Shown here one piece after another: positions 25,870 to 35,094 of a DNA stretch of 64,000 bases. How positions within the stretch are numbered: position 1 is the stretch's first letter; every line of letters starts with the position of its first letter. The stretch is from positions 1 to 64,000 of the forward strand of contig JAAFIM010000015.1 in assembly GCA_013297745.1 (NCBI GenBank), read 5' to 3'. The DNA comes from Chitinophagales bacterium (lineage in GTDB: Bacteria > Bacteroidota > Bacteroidia > Chitinophagales > Saprospiraceae). The notes beneath the pieces were generated by a model. That model saw nothing but the letters and a program-made list of their open reading frames with translations. It was not told the origin of the DNA and ran no database searches. A program made the position numbers and the translations under genes.

Positions 25870-26463
25870 CTAACGCCAAACACCGTCTAAAATTGCACCT
25901 TTAAAAATCGCACCGTCCAAAATCGCGCCTCTAAAATCTGCACCTGTCAAATCACAGTTTTCAAAATCAGCATTTTTTAGATTGGCGTTCATAAAACTAA
26001 CTTTGCGCAAGTGAGCGCGCGAAAAATCTACTTTTTCTAGATTGGCATCAGCAAAAATACAATTAGCTAAAAAAGCATCGCAGAAAATACTACTGTGCAA
26101 ATCCGCATCAGAAAAATCTTGATAGCGCGCAAAAGCTCCCACCCAACTACTAAAAGGTAAATCAACCTCCTGCAAGCCCAATAAGGATAAATTTTTCATA
26201 TCCAAATGCGCTTGACGGCCTTGTGTATCGCTAATACGGCTCGCATACACGCCGATAACCGTACCCGTAACCGACAACATACGCCAAGAGCCACCCATTC
26301 CGCCCGAAGCAAGGAAAAGATGGTGTTCCATAACGATATTTCTAAACTCTTCAGTAGAAATAGGAATAGAATTTTGAGCAAATTGTTGCATTTCTGTGCT
26401 ATTGATATGGCTACAGTCTGAGCCTTTCTGTTCTGACAAATAAAAATTATTATACATAATCAC
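25870..26463 (-). CDS. Pentapeptide-repeat protein
   Basis: 197 residues. From about residue 115 to the end, consecutive A(D/N)LxxA-type units occur (DFSDADLHSSIF, ANLEKVDFSRAHL, ANLKNADFENCDL, ADFRGAILDGAIF), giving roughly sixteen pentapeptides, enough for a right-handed quadrilateral beta-helix of about four turns. The N-terminal ~110 residues are a separate domain with no recognised motif. Cytoplasmic. Some pentapeptide proteins bind gyrase, but nothing here shows that. Confidence 0.85.
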   Translation of the reverse strand: MIMYNNFYLSEQKGSDCSHINSTEMQQFAQNSIPISTEEFRNIVMEHHLFLASGGMGGSWRMLSVTGTVIGVYASRISDTQGRQAHLDMKNLSLLGLQEVDLPFSSWVGAFARYQDFSDADLHSSIFCDAFLANCIFADANLEKVDFSRAHLRKVSFMNANLKNADFENCDLTGADFRGAILDGAIFKGAILDGVWR

Positions 26464-26508
26464 ATAATTTTTTTAGGATAGTAAAATATCCATAAATTTA
26501 TACCAAAA

Positions 26509-27531
26509 ATGACACATACTCCCCTCTCAAATTTAGGTGAATTTGGCTTAATTAATCACTTAACCCAACAAATTAAACTTATAAACAGCAGTTCTATTGT
26601 CGGCATAGGCGATGATGCGGCTGTAATGGATTTTTCTGGTTATCAAACCTTAATTTCTACAGATTTATTGGTAGAAAATATACATTTTGATTTGGTTTAT
26701 ACACCTCTACAACATCTTGGTTATAAAGCAGTTGCGGTTTGTGTTTCAGATATTTATGCTATGAATGCTCAACCCACACAAATTACCGTTGCTATGGCTG
26801 TATCCAATCGCTATTCTGTAGAGGCTTTGGAAGAAATTTATACAGGAATGAAGCGCGCGTGTGCGTTTTATGGGGTAGATATGGTAGGAGGCGATACGAC
26901 TTCTTCTGTACGCGGTTTGACTTTGTCAATGACAGCTTTGGGTATAGCCAAAAAAGAACAAATTGTGTACCGAAATGGTGCTAAAGTAGGCGATTTGATT
27001 TGTGCAACTGGCGATTTGGGTGCTGCATACTTAGGTTTGCAGTTGCTAGAACGAGAAAAACAAATTTTTATAGACCAACCAACTATGCAACCCAAGTTGG
27101 AAGGTAAGGATTATCTACTTTCTCGTATTCTCAAACCAGAAGCTAGAAAAGATATTATAGATTTTTTGCAAAAAAATCAAATTTTGCCAACTTCTATGAT
27201 AGATGTTTCGGACGGCATTTCTTCTGAAATCAATCATATTTGCAAAGCCTCCAATGTGGGCGCGTTGATAGAAGAACAATTAGTGCCTATAGCACAAGAA
27301 ACAAGTTTGCAGGCTATAGAATTTAATTTAGACCCAATAACGTGTGCTTTGCACGGCGGCGAAGATTACGAGTTGCTTTTTACGATAAATCCCAAAGATG
27401 CGGATAAAATTCGTTTTAGTAATGAAATTAGCATAATTGGAGAGATTATACCAGCACAAGACGGCATTAGGTTGCAAACTAAAGGCGGTAATTTTCACAA
27501 TCTTACAGCACAAGGTTTCAAACATTATTAA
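26509..27531 (+). CDS. thiL: Thiamine-monophosphate kinase ThiL
   Basis: 340 residues; phosphorylates thiamine monophosphate to the active cofactor thiamine diphosphate using ATP. Visible family features are GEFGLINHLTQQI at the N-terminus, VGIGDDAAVMDFSG with the Mg-binding Asp pair, STDLLVENIHFDL, MVGGDTTSS, MIDVSDGISSEINHI and LHGGEDYELLFTI. Full length. No other thiamine gene and no TPP riboswitch is nearby; the ion-channel gene follows after 21 bp. Confidence 0.95.
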   Translation: MTHTPLSNLGEFGLINHLTQQIKLINSSSIVGIGDDAAVMDFSGYQTLISTDLLVENIHFDLVYTPLQHLGYKAVAVCVSDIYAMNAQPTQITVAMAVSNRYSVEALEEIYTGMKRACAFYGVDMVGGDTTSSVRGLTLSMTALGIAKKEQIVYRNGAKVGDLICATGDLGAAYLGLQLLEREKQIFIDQPTMQPKLEGKDYLLSRILKPEARKDIIDFLQKNQILPTSMIDVSDGISSEINHICKASNVGALIEEQLVPIAQETSLQAIEFNLDPITCALHGGEDYELLFTINPKDADKIRFSNEISIIGEIIPAQDGIRLQTKGGNFHNLTAQGFKHY

Positions 27532-27552
27532 ACCAATTTATAGTTTGCAATT

Positions 27553-28506
27553 ATGACAATCAAAAATTTTTTTATCGTATTTTTATTAAGTATAGCCAAT
27601 TTTTGTTGGGCGCAACAGCCTCAAGAAAAAGTTTTGACTGGTATCCAATTGATGAATATCTACGATTTGGATATCAACAAACATTCTTTTTACGCCGATT
27701 TTTATCTTTGGTTTAAGTGGAAAGGCGATATTAATCCTACAGAAATTGAATTTATCAATGCTATAGAAAAATGGGGAAGTACACGCCGCCTTTTTTATGA
27801 ACAAGCCAAAATTTTGCCTGACGGTTATTTTTATAATGGTATGCGAGTAGAAGCGCGTTTTTACCACGCTTTTGATTTGGCAAAATTTCCTTTGGACAAA
27901 CACGAATTGAATATACATATAGAAAATAATTTGCATCCTGCCGATTCTTTGTTGTATCAAGTAGATAGCAATGCTACATTTATGCGAGAGGGTTTTGCTT
28001 TATCGGGTTGGAATATATTATCCGTCAAAAGCGAAGAACACAAAAATATCTATCGCACTAATTTAGGTGAATCCGATAAATCTGATGTCGCTTTTAGCAA
28101 TTTTACTTTCAAACTAAGTATAGAACGTCCTATTCGTTATTTTTTACTCAAATTATTTTTGCCATTGTTGATAACTATTTTTATCAGCTTGAGCGCGCTT
28201 TTGATAAGTGTAGAACGCACAGACGCCCGAATTTCTGTGGTAATGGGCAGCTTGCTTACAGCCGTTTTTTTGCAACAATCTTATTCTTCAGCCTTGCCCG
28301 ATGTGGGTTATATGGTACTAATGGATAAAATTTATCTGTTGGTATATTTAATGATTATGATGATTATGTTGCGCGTTGTTTGGGTTGGGCGTCGGTTGGC
28401 TTATGACAATAATTTCCAGCAGCTAAAAGTTAGTGAATTAGATTTTAAAATTGCTATTGCTTTGTTGTTGGGTTTATTGATAGGAATTATTTTTTTAGTA
28501 TTATAA
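27553..28506 (+). CDS. Pentameric ligand-gated ion channel (Cys-loop receptor homologue)
   Basis: 317 residues, with a signal peptide (1-20), an extracellular beta-sandwich (21-192) and four membrane helices at about 197-220, 225-245, 252-277 and 298-316, the full pLGIC plan and the size of known prokaryotic channels. ARFYHAFDLAKFPLDKHEL holds the conserved FPxD element of the loop that in animal receptors carries the Cys pair (no Cys here, as usual for bacteria). SIERPIRYFLLK leads into M1 and ALPDVGYMVLMDK into M3. It lies between thiL and fhs with gaps of 21 and 12 bp. Ligand and ion selectivity unknown. Confidence 0.88.
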   Translation: MTIKNFFIVFLLSIANFCWAQQPQEKVLTGIQLMNIYDLDINKHSFYADFYLWFKWKGDINPTEIEFINAIEKWGSTRRLFYEQAKILPDGYFYNGMRVEARFYHAFDLAKFPLDKHELNIHIENNLHPADSLLYQVDSNATFMREGFALSGWNILSVKSEEHKNIYRTNLGESDKSDVAFSNFTFKLSIERPIRYFLLKLFLPLLITIFISLSALLISVERTDARISVVMGSLLTAVFLQQSYSSALPDVGYMVLMDKIYLLVYLMIMMIMLRVVWVGRRLAYDNNFQQLKVSELDFKIAIALLLGLLIGIIFLVL

Positions 28507-28518
28507 ATTCATAAAATT

Positions 28519-30183
28519 ATGTTGACTGATATAGAAATTGCGCGTTCCATTGCATTAAAACCAATCACACAAATAGCTGAAAATCTGCATATTAGTGCTG
28601 AAAATATAGAACCTTACGGGCGTTTTAAAGCTAAAATTCCTTATCAATTAATTGATGAAGAAAAGCTAAAAAAATCCAAATTAATTTTGGTTACAGCCAT
28701 AACCCCAACTAAAGCAGGCATTGGCAAAACGACCACTTCTGTAGGTTTGGCTTTGGGTTTGCAAAAAATTGGTAAAAAAGCTATAGTTGCTTTGCGCGAA
28801 CCTTCTTTGGGTCCTTGTTTTGGGATGAAAGGCGGCGCGGCTGGCGGCGGTTATGCCCAAGTTTTGCCTATGGAAGACATAAATTTGCACTTTACGGGCG
28901 ATTTCCACGCTTTGACTACGGCGCATAATATGATTTCGGCTTTATTGGATAATTATATCTATCAAAACCGCGAAAATCCGAGTATAAAACAAGTAGTTTG
29001 GAAACGCGTTTTGGATATTAACGACCGCTCTTTGCGCTTTATCACTACGGGCTTGGGCGGTGTAGCCAACGGCGTGCCTGCTGAAAGTGGTTTTGATATA
29101 ACTGTAGCCTCAGAATTAATGGCAATTTTATGTTTAGCTACAGATTTAGACGATTTGAGAACGCGAATTGGGAAAATTATTTTAGCGTATAAATTTGATA
29201 ATCAACCTTTTACTGTTCAAGATTTGGGCGTAACGGGTGCAATTACCGTTTTATTGAAAGATGCGATAAATCCCAATTTGGTACAAACTACAGAACACAG
29301 CGCGGCGATTATACACGGAGGGCCTTTTGCCAATATAGCACACGGCTGCAATTCCATTTTGGCGACCAAAACAGCTTTGTCTTTGGCCGATTTTGTAGTA
29401 ACTGAAGCAGGTTTTGGGGCGGATTTGGGCGCAGAGAAATTTTTGAATATCAAATGTCGTTTGGCTAATCTTTGCCCAGCAGCTACAGTTTTGGTCGTAA
29501 CGAGCCAAGCACTAAAATTGCACGCGGGAGTAGCTTACGAAAATACCAAAAACGCCGATTTAAACGCTTTGATAAAAGGCATTCCGAATTTGGAAAGACA
29601 CATAGAAAACTTACAAAATTTTGGTCAATCTGTAGTCGTCGCTTTCAACCAATACGCTTTTGACAACGAAGAAGAGATGAACTATTTGCGCGAGTTTTGC
29701 CAACAAAAAAATGTAGCTTTTGCTATCAACAACAGTTTTGCACAAGGCGGCGCAGGCGCAGAAAATTTGGCTAATGAAGTCATAAAAATGATAGAAAATC
29801 AGCCCTCCAAGCCTATTCATTTCACCTATTCGTTGGAACAATCTATCACAGAAAAAATAGAAGCTGTTGCTAAAAAAATCTATCGCGCTGACCAAATTGT
29901 CCTCTCCAAAAAAGCCCAAACTGCTTTGAATAAAATCAATAAATTGGGATTTGCCAACTTGCCAATTTGTATGGCCAAAACGCAATATTCTTTTAGCGAT
30001 AATCCCAAATTATTGGCTGCGCCGTTGGGTTTTTCTATACAAATAGAAGATGTGATTTTGAACGCTGGAGCTGGTTTTGTCGTGGCTGTGGCTGGCGATA
30101 TTATGCGAATGCCCGGTTTGCCCGAAACGCCACAAGCCAATTTGATAGACCTCAAAAATGGACATATTGAGGGACTTTCTTAG
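28519..30183 (+). CDS. fhs: Formate-tetrahydrofolate ligase
   Basis: 554 residues; ATP-dependent synthesis of 10-formyl-tetrahydrofolate from formate, for purine and formyl-Met-tRNA synthesis. The P-loop is [20 protein letters not shown] (residues about 63-82); [34 protein letters not shown] and [15 protein letters not shown] are diagnostic for this enzyme. Length is normal. It is the last gene of the thiL-channel-fhs run and is followed by a strong terminator. Confidence 0.97.
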   Translation: MLTDIEIARSIALKPITQIAENLHISAENIEPYGRFKAKIPYQLIDEEKLKKSKLILVTAITPTKAGIGKTTTSVGLALGLQKIGKKAIVALREPSLGPCFGMKGGAAGGGYAQVLPMEDINLHFTGDFHALTTAHNMISALLDNYIYQNRENPSIKQVVWKRVLDINDRSLRFITTGLGGVANGVPAESGFDITVASELMAILCLATDLDDLRTRIGKIILAYKFDNQPFTVQDLGVTGAITVLLKDAINPNLVQTTEHSAAIIHGGPFANIAHGCNSILATKTALSLADFVVTEAGFGADLGAEKFLNIKCRLANLCPAATVLVVTSQALKLHAGVAYENTKNADLNALIKGIPNLERHIENLQNFGQSVVVAFNQYAFDNEEEMNYLREFCQQKNVAFAINNSFAQGGAGAENLANEVIKMIENQPSKPIHFTYSLEQSITEKIEAVAKKIYRADQIVLSKKAQTALNKINKLGFANLPICMAKTQYSFSDNPKLLAAPLGFSIQIEDVILNAGAGFVVAVAGDIMRMPGLPETPQANLIDLKNGHIEGLS

Positions 30184-30254
30184 CTGCGTTTATACGTGAA
30201 ACGCTTATGAATTAGTTGCTTTTTTTCTCTTTTTTTCAAAATTTTGAATAAAAA

Positions 30255-30289
30255 AACGCTGCTGGAGATTTTCCAACAGCGTTTTTTTT
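30255..30289 (+). terminator. Terminator of fhs
   Basis: AACGCTG(C)TGGA pairs with TTCCAACAGCGTT and is followed by eight T. Confidence 0.85.
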
Positions 30290-30305
30290 ATTAGCTTTTT
30301 ACCAT

Positions 30306-30397
30306 AAAAAAAAGGCAGGCTTATCAGCCTACCCAATTCGTTTTGCTTTGCAAAAAAAATATTATATTTGAGAGAGTTAATCGTGCGTCATTCAGCA
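30306..30397 (-). ncRNA. Candidate small RNA
   Basis: Within the 374-bp gap between fhs and the purine phosphorylase gene the minus strand shows a TAAATTTG -7 element (30410-30403), then a hairpin (CGTGC / GCACG near 30382-30398), an unstructured A/T-rich middle part and a terminator (GTAGGCT / AGCCTGC then eight T, 30332-30306). Together these outline a ~90-nt transcript with no ORF. It does not show the SRP, 6S or tmRNA core motifs. The terminator could instead serve the phosphorylase gene 226 bp upstream. The remainder of the gap is AT-rich with nothing recognisable. Confidence 0.3.
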
Positions 30398-30557
30398 CGC
30401 TGCAAATTTATTATAACTTTTTGTATCCACAAAAAAAAACTTATTTTTTTTTAGATATTCTCTTATTTTAATTTAATAAATGCCAAAAAAAAGCTTTTTT
30501 ATGCTATATTTTGCGGTTTTTATTGTATAAACGCCAATAAAAATTGTGCATTTTGTA

Positions 30558-31388
30558 TTAATAAATTTTCTGTTTTAGCAACTCTTTTACCAACCAACTC
30601 AACTTGGGTTCAGCATTTTGTACTGTATCTATCACCTCTTGCACCGTTGTAGGCTCTATATTTTCTATCGGGAAACATTGATTGGAGACTATAGAAATCG
30701 CCAAAACGGGCAGTTCAGAATGGCGCGCCACAATCACTTCAGCCACAGCCGACATACCCACCACATCGCCGCCGATGATGTTGAAAAAGCGATATTCTGC
30801 TGGCGTTTCCAAATTAGGCCCTTGTGTAGCCACATAAACGCCCAAATGCGCTGCAATTTGATTTTCTTGCGCCATAGCCAAACATTTTGCGTTCAATTGT
30901 TGGTCATAAGCCGCCACCATATCGGGAAAACGAACCCCCAAACGCTCGTCATTTCGCCCACGCAAAGGATTTTCGGGCTGCATATTGATATGGTCTTTTA
31001 TCAACACCAAATCGCCGTTTTTGATATGCGCCTGCACACTGCCTACCGCGTTGGTAATTATCAACCTTTTTATAGCCAATTGCTTGAGTACGCGCACATA
31101 AAAAGTAGTTTGTTGGCTACTGTAGCCTTCATAATAGTGAAAACGCCCAGCCAAAACCAAAATTTCAACCCCTTCGCAACGCGCCGCAATCAATTTGCCC
31201 GCGTGACTTTGCACAGTAGAAACGGGAAAATGTGGAATTTGCGAATAACTAAGCTCTTGGATAATTTCAATATCTTGGGTAAAACCGTTCAAGCCCGTTC
31301 CTAAAATAATAGCTACTTGAGGTTGAAAATTAGCAAATTTTGCGTTTATAAATGCCGCCGCTTCTTGAATTTGAGCGAATAAATCCAT
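30558..31388 (-). CDS. Purine nucleoside phosphorylase (PNP-I, inosine/guanosine type)
   Basis: 276 residues from the ATG at 31388 (MDLFAQIQEAAAFINAKF); a TTG further upstream would add nine residues. Family features: VAIILGTGLNGF with the phosphate-binding Gly loop, GRFHYYEGYSSQQTTFYVRV, LIITNAVGSVQ, NPLRGRNDERLG, GVYVATQGPNLETPAEYRFF and VVGMSAVAEVIVARH. This is the trimeric class that cleaves inosine and guanosine with phosphate. It follows lpxK by about 30 bp on the same strand. Confidence 0.95.
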   Translation of the reverse strand: MDLFAQIQEAAAFINAKFANFQPQVAIILGTGLNGFTQDIEIIQELSYSQIPHFPVSTVQSHAGKLIAARCEGVEILVLAGRFHYYEGYSSQQTTFYVRVLKQLAIKRLIITNAVGSVQAHIKNGDLVLIKDHINMQPENPLRGRNDERLGVRFPDMVAAYDQQLNAKCLAMAQENQIAAHLGVYVATQGPNLETPAEYRFFNIIGGDVVGMSAVAEVIVARHSELPVLAISIVSNQCFPIENIEPTTVQEVIDTVQNAEPKLSWLVKELLKQKIY

Positions 31389-31418
31389 ATTTTTAATTTT
31401 TTGTATAAAAAACAAACT

Positions 31419-32489
31419 TTAATTTGGTAATTTTTCTAAATAAGGCGATAAAAATTGGTCTAAGGCTTCTTCTCCGTTGTTGTGAAACTGCACCACTATA
31501 GGCAATATAAACACAGGAATTGCCGCGCGTTGAAAATCAGCCAAAAAAGGCCGCAACCGAACCGCATCTTTTTCTGTGGTCAGAATACAATCAAAATTCG
31601 CTTTTTTAAACTCTTCTATCATCAAATAAATATCAGCTTGAGTAAATAAATGATGGTCTAAAAAGGAAAAAATTTTGCTTTGTTGTGTGTGTGTAGCCAA
31701 AAATTGCGCAATATAATCAGTCTGCGCTATAGCCAAAACCGTCAAAACGCGATAATTAGCCAACGCTTGCCAACCCAAAACATCGCCCACATCAGCCAGC
31801 GAATAAGGTTGTGCATAATTATAGTATGAAAACAACAAAATTTGATTAGGTTGCAAATTTATAGCTTTTTTGAATAAATCTTCATCTTTTGGCAATAAAA
31901 TAGGCGGACATTGCGTTACTATTATAACGTTGGCGCGTATAAAGTTGGTACGAAATTCGCGCAGCCTACCAGCAGGCAGAGGAAAATCGGCAAAAAATGG
32001 CTTATTGAAAGTTGTTAGCAAAATATCCAAATCCGATTGCACAGCCCAATGTTGCATCGCATCATCCAACAACACGCCATATATATAAGGTGTAGTTTTT
32101 TGCAGCAGTTGCAAACCTTCAGCGCGGCGACGAGCTACTACAATTGGAGCGTTAGGAAATTGATTTTTGAGCATCAACGGTTCATCGCCAGCTTGGTTAG
32201 GTAAGTCAGAAAGTTCAACCAATTTATTAGATTTTGATACACGGCCATAACCACGACTAACTACAGCAACTTTTTTTGATTTTTTTTCAAAATATCGCAA
32301 CAAAAAAGCAGTATGCGGTGTTTTACCTGTACCGCCCACAGAAAGATTGCCCACTTTGATAATCAACAAGTTGGGAAATTGCCAAATACGAAAAATTCCT
32401 ATTTTATATAGGTTGCGAATTAAATTTACTGTAAGCCCATAAAGCAGCCCAAAAGGTAAAAGTAGAAAAAATGAAATTTTTTGAAGCAT
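31419..32489 (-). CDS. lpxK: Tetraacyldisaccharide 4'-kinase LpxK
   Basis: 356 residues; phosphorylates the 4' position of the lipid A disaccharide, the sixth step of the Raetz pathway, at the inner membrane. An N-terminal hydrophobic anchor is followed by the unusual P-loop VGNLSVGGTGKTPHTAFLL (residues about 46-64), then VVSRGYGRVSKS, AGDEPLM and DDAMQHWAVQSD, all LpxK hallmarks. It shows the organism makes lipid A. Co-oriented with the purine phosphorylase gene just downstream. Confidence 0.95.
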   Translation of the reverse strand: MLQKISFFLLLPFGLLYGLTVNLIRNLYKIGIFRIWQFPNLLIIKVGNLSVGGTGKTPHTAFLLRYFEKKSKKVAVVSRGYGRVSKSNKLVELSDLPNQAGDEPLMLKNQFPNAPIVVARRRAEGLQLLQKTTPYIYGVLLDDAMQHWAVQSDLDILLTTFNKPFFADFPLPAGRLREFRTNFIRANVIIVTQCPPILLPKDEDLFKKAINLQPNQILLFSYYNYAQPYSLADVGDVLGWQALANYRVLTVLAIAQTDYIAQFLATHTQQSKIFSFLDHHLFTQADIYLMIEEFKKANFDCILTTEKDAVRLRPFLADFQRAAIPVFILPIVVQFHNNGEEALDQFLSPYLEKLPN

Positions 32490-32650
32490 ATAGATTATAA
32501 AATATCAAAATAAAATACTTTTTTTTGCAAAAAAACGAAATAAAATTCTAAAAACGGCAAATAAAGTACTTAAGATAAAAAAAACTAAAAAAAAAATTCA
32601 TTTTTTTTGCAAAAAAAGTAAAAAAAATTTGCAGAACCAAAAAACCGTCG

Positions 32651-32658
32651 TATATTTG
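32651..32658 (+). promoter_or_regulatory. Bacteroidota -7 element (TATATTTG)
   Basis: TATATTTG with a TTTG about 20 bp upstream; 71 bp before the ATG of the first small secreted protein. The 240-bp gap upstream is extremely A-rich. Confidence 0.6.
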
Positions 32659-32729
32659 TGGCATAAAAATTACAAACAATAATTTTTTTATTCATTTTTT
32701 TTTCTCACAAAAACTAAACAGAGAGAGTT

Positions 32730-33182
32730 ATGAGAATTTTAACCTTCTTGTTGGCTTTGGTTATCGGATTCGGTGCCACCAACACACAAGCTGCCCCAAT
32801 GGGCGAAGACAAAATGGTTGCAGTTGTTCTTTTGATGGATGACGGCGACGACAAAAAAGTAGTTACTACTATTTTCACCACGCTTATGGCTGCCGAAAAA
32901 GTAGCAAAAGCGTTGGATATCGAAATGGTTGTATCTGAAGACCCAATTGCTGACGATGTATTCGTTTTCTCACTCAATTCACCTGAGCAAAAAGACCTCA
33001 CGATGAAAATGTTTGACGAAGAAGGTTACGAATTGGCTGGTCACCGCGTATTGAAAGCTAACGAAGGTAACACTTACGGCGCTATCAACGTAGAAAGCAT
33101 GGAAGACGGTACTTACATTTTCGAAGTACAAGATTCAGAAGGTGCTACCAAAACTTCAAGAATTACTATCAAACGCGACTAA
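32730..33182 (+). CDS. Small secreted acidic protein, copy 1 of a tandem pair
   Basis: 150 residues with a signal peptide (MRILTFLLALVIGFG...QA). The mature protein is acidic. Its second half (DVFVFSLNSPEQKDLTMKM, then GTYIFEVQDSEG and ITIKRD) has the strand pattern of small beta-sandwich domains found in Bacteroidota secreted proteins, similar in outline to DUF3244 or T9SS tails, but it lacks a PNP motif. GC and codon use are richer in C-ending codons (AAC, TTC, GAC) than neighbours, suggesting high expression. It has its own promoter and a terminator. Confidence 0.8.
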   Translation: MRILTFLLALVIGFGATNTQAAPMGEDKMVAVVLLMDDGDDKKVVTTIFTTLMAAEKVAKALDIEMVVSEDPIADDVFVFSLNSPEQKDLTMKMFDEEGYELAGHRVLKANEGNTYGAINVESMEDGTYIFEVQDSEGATKTSRITIKRD

Positions 33183-33207
33183 TATCGGTTTGAGAACAAT
33201 CTCACAA

Positions 33208-33241
33208 AACTCAAGTTCTACCAAGAGCTTGAGTTTTTTTT
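33208..33241 (+). terminator. Terminator of the first tandem copy
   Basis: AACTCAAG pairs with CTTGAGTT, followed by a long T run. Confidence 0.85.
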
Positions 33242-33261
33242 TACAATACAAAAAACACCTT

Positions 33262-33702
33262 ATGAGAATTTTAACCTTCTTGTTGGCTTTGGTTGTCGGA
33301 TTTGGTGTCGCCAACATACAAGCTGCCCCAATGGGCGAAGACAAAATAGTTGCGGTTATTCTTTTGATGAATGACAACAATGACAAAAAAGTTATTGATA
33401 CCATTTTCACCACTCTTATGGCTGCCGAAAAAGTAGCAAAAGCGTTGGATATTGAAATGAGTGTTTTTGACGCTCCAATTGCTGACGATGTATTCATTTT
33501 CGCGCTCAATTCACCCGAGCAAAAAGAACTCACGATGAAAATGTTTGACGAAGAAGGTTACGAATTGATTAGCCACCGCGTATTGAACAGCAGCTACAAG
33601 CCTCTTAATGTAGAAAGCCTAGAAGAAGGTACTTACCTTTTTGAAGTAAAAGATTCAGAAACCTCTTGTGGTTGCTCCTGCATTCGCATCAAACGCGACT
33701 GA
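33262..33702 (+). CDS. Small secreted acidic protein, copy 2 of a tandem pair
   Basis: 146 residues from the ATG at 33262, which aligns with the start of copy 1; an in-frame extension to 33142 runs back into copy 1 and is not real. About three quarters of positions match copy 1. Differences cluster after the signal peptide and at the C-terminus, where copy 2 has lost the NEGNTYGA stretch and gained a Cys cluster (TSCGCSCIRIKRD). No clear promoter is visible in the 79-bp gap, so it may depend on read-through of the weak loop terminator. Confidence 0.8.
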   Translation: MRILTFLLALVVGFGVANIQAAPMGEDKIVAVILLMNDNNDKKVIDTIFTTLMAAEKVAKALDIEMSVFDAPIADDVFIFALNSPEQKELTMKMFDEEGYELISHRVLNSSYKPLNVESLEEGTYLFEVKDSETSCGCSCIRIKRD

Positions 33703-33724
33703 TTCGTTGATTTTGACCACACAA

Positions 33725-33758
33725 AACCCAAGTTCTGCAAGGAGCTTGGGTTTTTTTT
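33725..33758 (+). terminator. Terminator of the second tandem copy
   Basis: AACCCAAG pairs with CTTGGGTT plus T run; clearly a diverged duplicate of the terminator at 33208, so the duplication unit included it. Confidence 0.85.
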
Positions 33759-33802
33759 ATTGGCTTTTTTTATAAAAAAATACAATATCTTATTATTTTA
33801 TG

Positions 33803-33810
33803 TAATTTTG
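33803..33810 (+). promoter_or_regulatory. Bacteroidota -7 element (TAATTTTG)
   Basis: TAATTTTG, 33 bp upstream of the fabG start. Confidence 0.6.
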
Positions 33811-33843
33811 TGTCCATTTTCAAAACTTCATAATCGCAACAAT

Positions 33844-34590
33844 ATGCAATTGCTTGAAAACAAAGTAATTCTTATCACAGGTGGCTCACGCGGTATAGGT
33901 GCAGCTACAGTTCAGAAATGTGTAGAGTATGGCGCTTCTGTAGCCTTTACTTACAAATCATCAGCCGAACAAGCTCAAAAATTAATAGACGAGCTAAATC
34001 TTCGCTTTCCACAAGCCAATATAAAAAGCTATGCTTCTGATGCGCGTTCTGGCCAACAAGCTGCCCAAACTATAGAACAAGTGCTTAAAGATTTTGGCAA
34101 AATAGATGCTTTGGTCAATAATGCTGGTATTACTCGCGATAATATATTGATGCGCCTCACTGAAGAGCAATGGGATGAAGTATTGGACACCAATCTTAAA
34201 GCTGTTTTTCACTATTGCAAAGCTATCTGCCGCCCTATGCTCAAAGCCAAAGCGGGTTCTATCATTAATATCACTTCCGTAGTTGGTATTTCAGGCAATG
34301 CAGGCCAAGCCAATTATGCAGCTTCCAAAGCTGGAGTTATTGGTTTTACCAAATCACTTGGGCAAGAATTAGGCTCGCGCAATATCCGTTGCAATGCCAT
34401 AGCACCAGGTTTTACAGAAACGGATATGACCACCACTTTGGACGAAACGGTAAAAGCCAAAATGATGGAAAATATCTGGTTGAAACGTTTTGGCCGTGCT
34501 GACGAAGTAGCCAATGCAGTCGCATTTTTGGCTTCCGATTTATCAACTTATATTAGTGGCGAAGTGATAAAAGTAAGTGGCGGTTTGTAA
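33844..34590 (+). CDS. fabG: 3-oxoacyl-[acyl-carrier-protein] reductase FabG
   Basis: 248 residues from ATG 33844. Classical short-chain dehydrogenase: TGGSRGIGAA for NADPH, LVNNAGITRDNILMRL, the catalytic Ser in INITSVVGISGNAG, and YAASKAG with Tyr/Lys; the C-terminus IRCNAIAPGFTETDMT and YISGEVIKVSGG is FabG-like. It reduces 3-oxoacyl-ACP in the fatty-acid elongation cycle. It stands alone here, away from other fab genes, with its own promoter; a lipoprotein gene follows 34 bp downstream. Confidence 0.92.
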   Translation: MQLLENKVILITGGSRGIGAATVQKCVEYGASVAFTYKSSAEQAQKLIDELNLRFPQANIKSYASDARSGQQAAQTIEQVLKDFGKIDALVNNAGITRDNILMRLTEEQWDEVLDTNLKAVFHYCKAICRPMLKAKAGSIINITSVVGISGNAGQANYAASKAGVIGFTKSLGQELGSRNIRCNAIAPGFTETDMTTTLDETVKAKMMENIWLKRFGRADEVANAVAFLASDLSTYISGEVIKVSGGL

Positions 34591-34624
34591 ATAGTATTTT
34601 TTAAATTTTTTTTTTATAGTTATT

Positions 34625-35077
34625 ATGTTCCAATATATTCAAAAAATAGCCATATTTTTGGCTTTTGCTGCTTGTTTTGCAAGCTGCTCCAACACCCGAG
34701 TTTCTATGCGCGAACCCAATAGTCGCGTAAATTTCAAAAAGTCAGATTTTACTTTTTCTGAACAACTCACAGCAGAAGCTACTTCAAATAGAATTTTGGG
34801 GGTTGATTGGTGGCGATTATTTTCCAAAAAATCTGCTGCTGTAGAAAAAGATGCATCTGCGAGTATCAATTTGGCTGTTATACCTGTGATTGGTGCAGCT
34901 ATTGTTGACCCCACAGCAAGTTATGCGCTTTATAATTTGGTAAGTGCAAATGCAGGCTATGATGTTGTATTTTATCCACAATATGCAACAACAGTACAAA
35001 AACCTGTTTTGGGGCTTGGGTTTTTATACAAAAAAACTAAAGTTACTGTGGTCGCTCGTTTGGGCAAACTCAATTAA
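34625..35077 (+). CDS. Putative lipoprotein, unknown function
   Basis: 150 residues with a lipoprotein signal (FLAFAACFASC, then SNTRVSMREPN). Mature residues include DFTFSEQLTAEATSNRILGVDWWRLF and a C-terminal beta-rich segment. Small outer-membrane or periplasm-facing lipoproteins of this layout are common in Bacteroidota; no function recognised. It is followed by a terminator at 35095. Confidence 0.72.
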   Translation: MFQYIQKIAIFLAFAACFASCSNTRVSMREPNSRVNFKKSDFTFSEQLTAEATSNRILGVDWWRLFSKKSAAVEKDASASINLAVIPVIGAAIVDPTASYALYNLVSANAGYDVVFYPQYATTVQKPVLGLGFLYKKTKVTVVARLGKLN

Positions 35078-35094
35078 ACATATTTAATTTTTGC

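Noticed and set aside
25870-26463. Quinolone-resistance (Qnr) role for the pentapeptide protein
   Set aside because: Repeat region is short and has a non-repeat N-terminal domain; no Qnr loop features seen.
30184-30557. tRNA or other known structural RNA in the fhs-phosphorylase gap
   Set aside because: No cloverleaf, no T-loop consensus and no SRP/6S/tmRNA core motif; only the weaker small-RNA candidate remains.
33142-33261. 40-residue N-terminal extension of the second tandem secreted protein
   Set aside because: It overlaps the end of copy 1 and its terminator; the internal ATG aligns with the start and signal peptide of copy 1.
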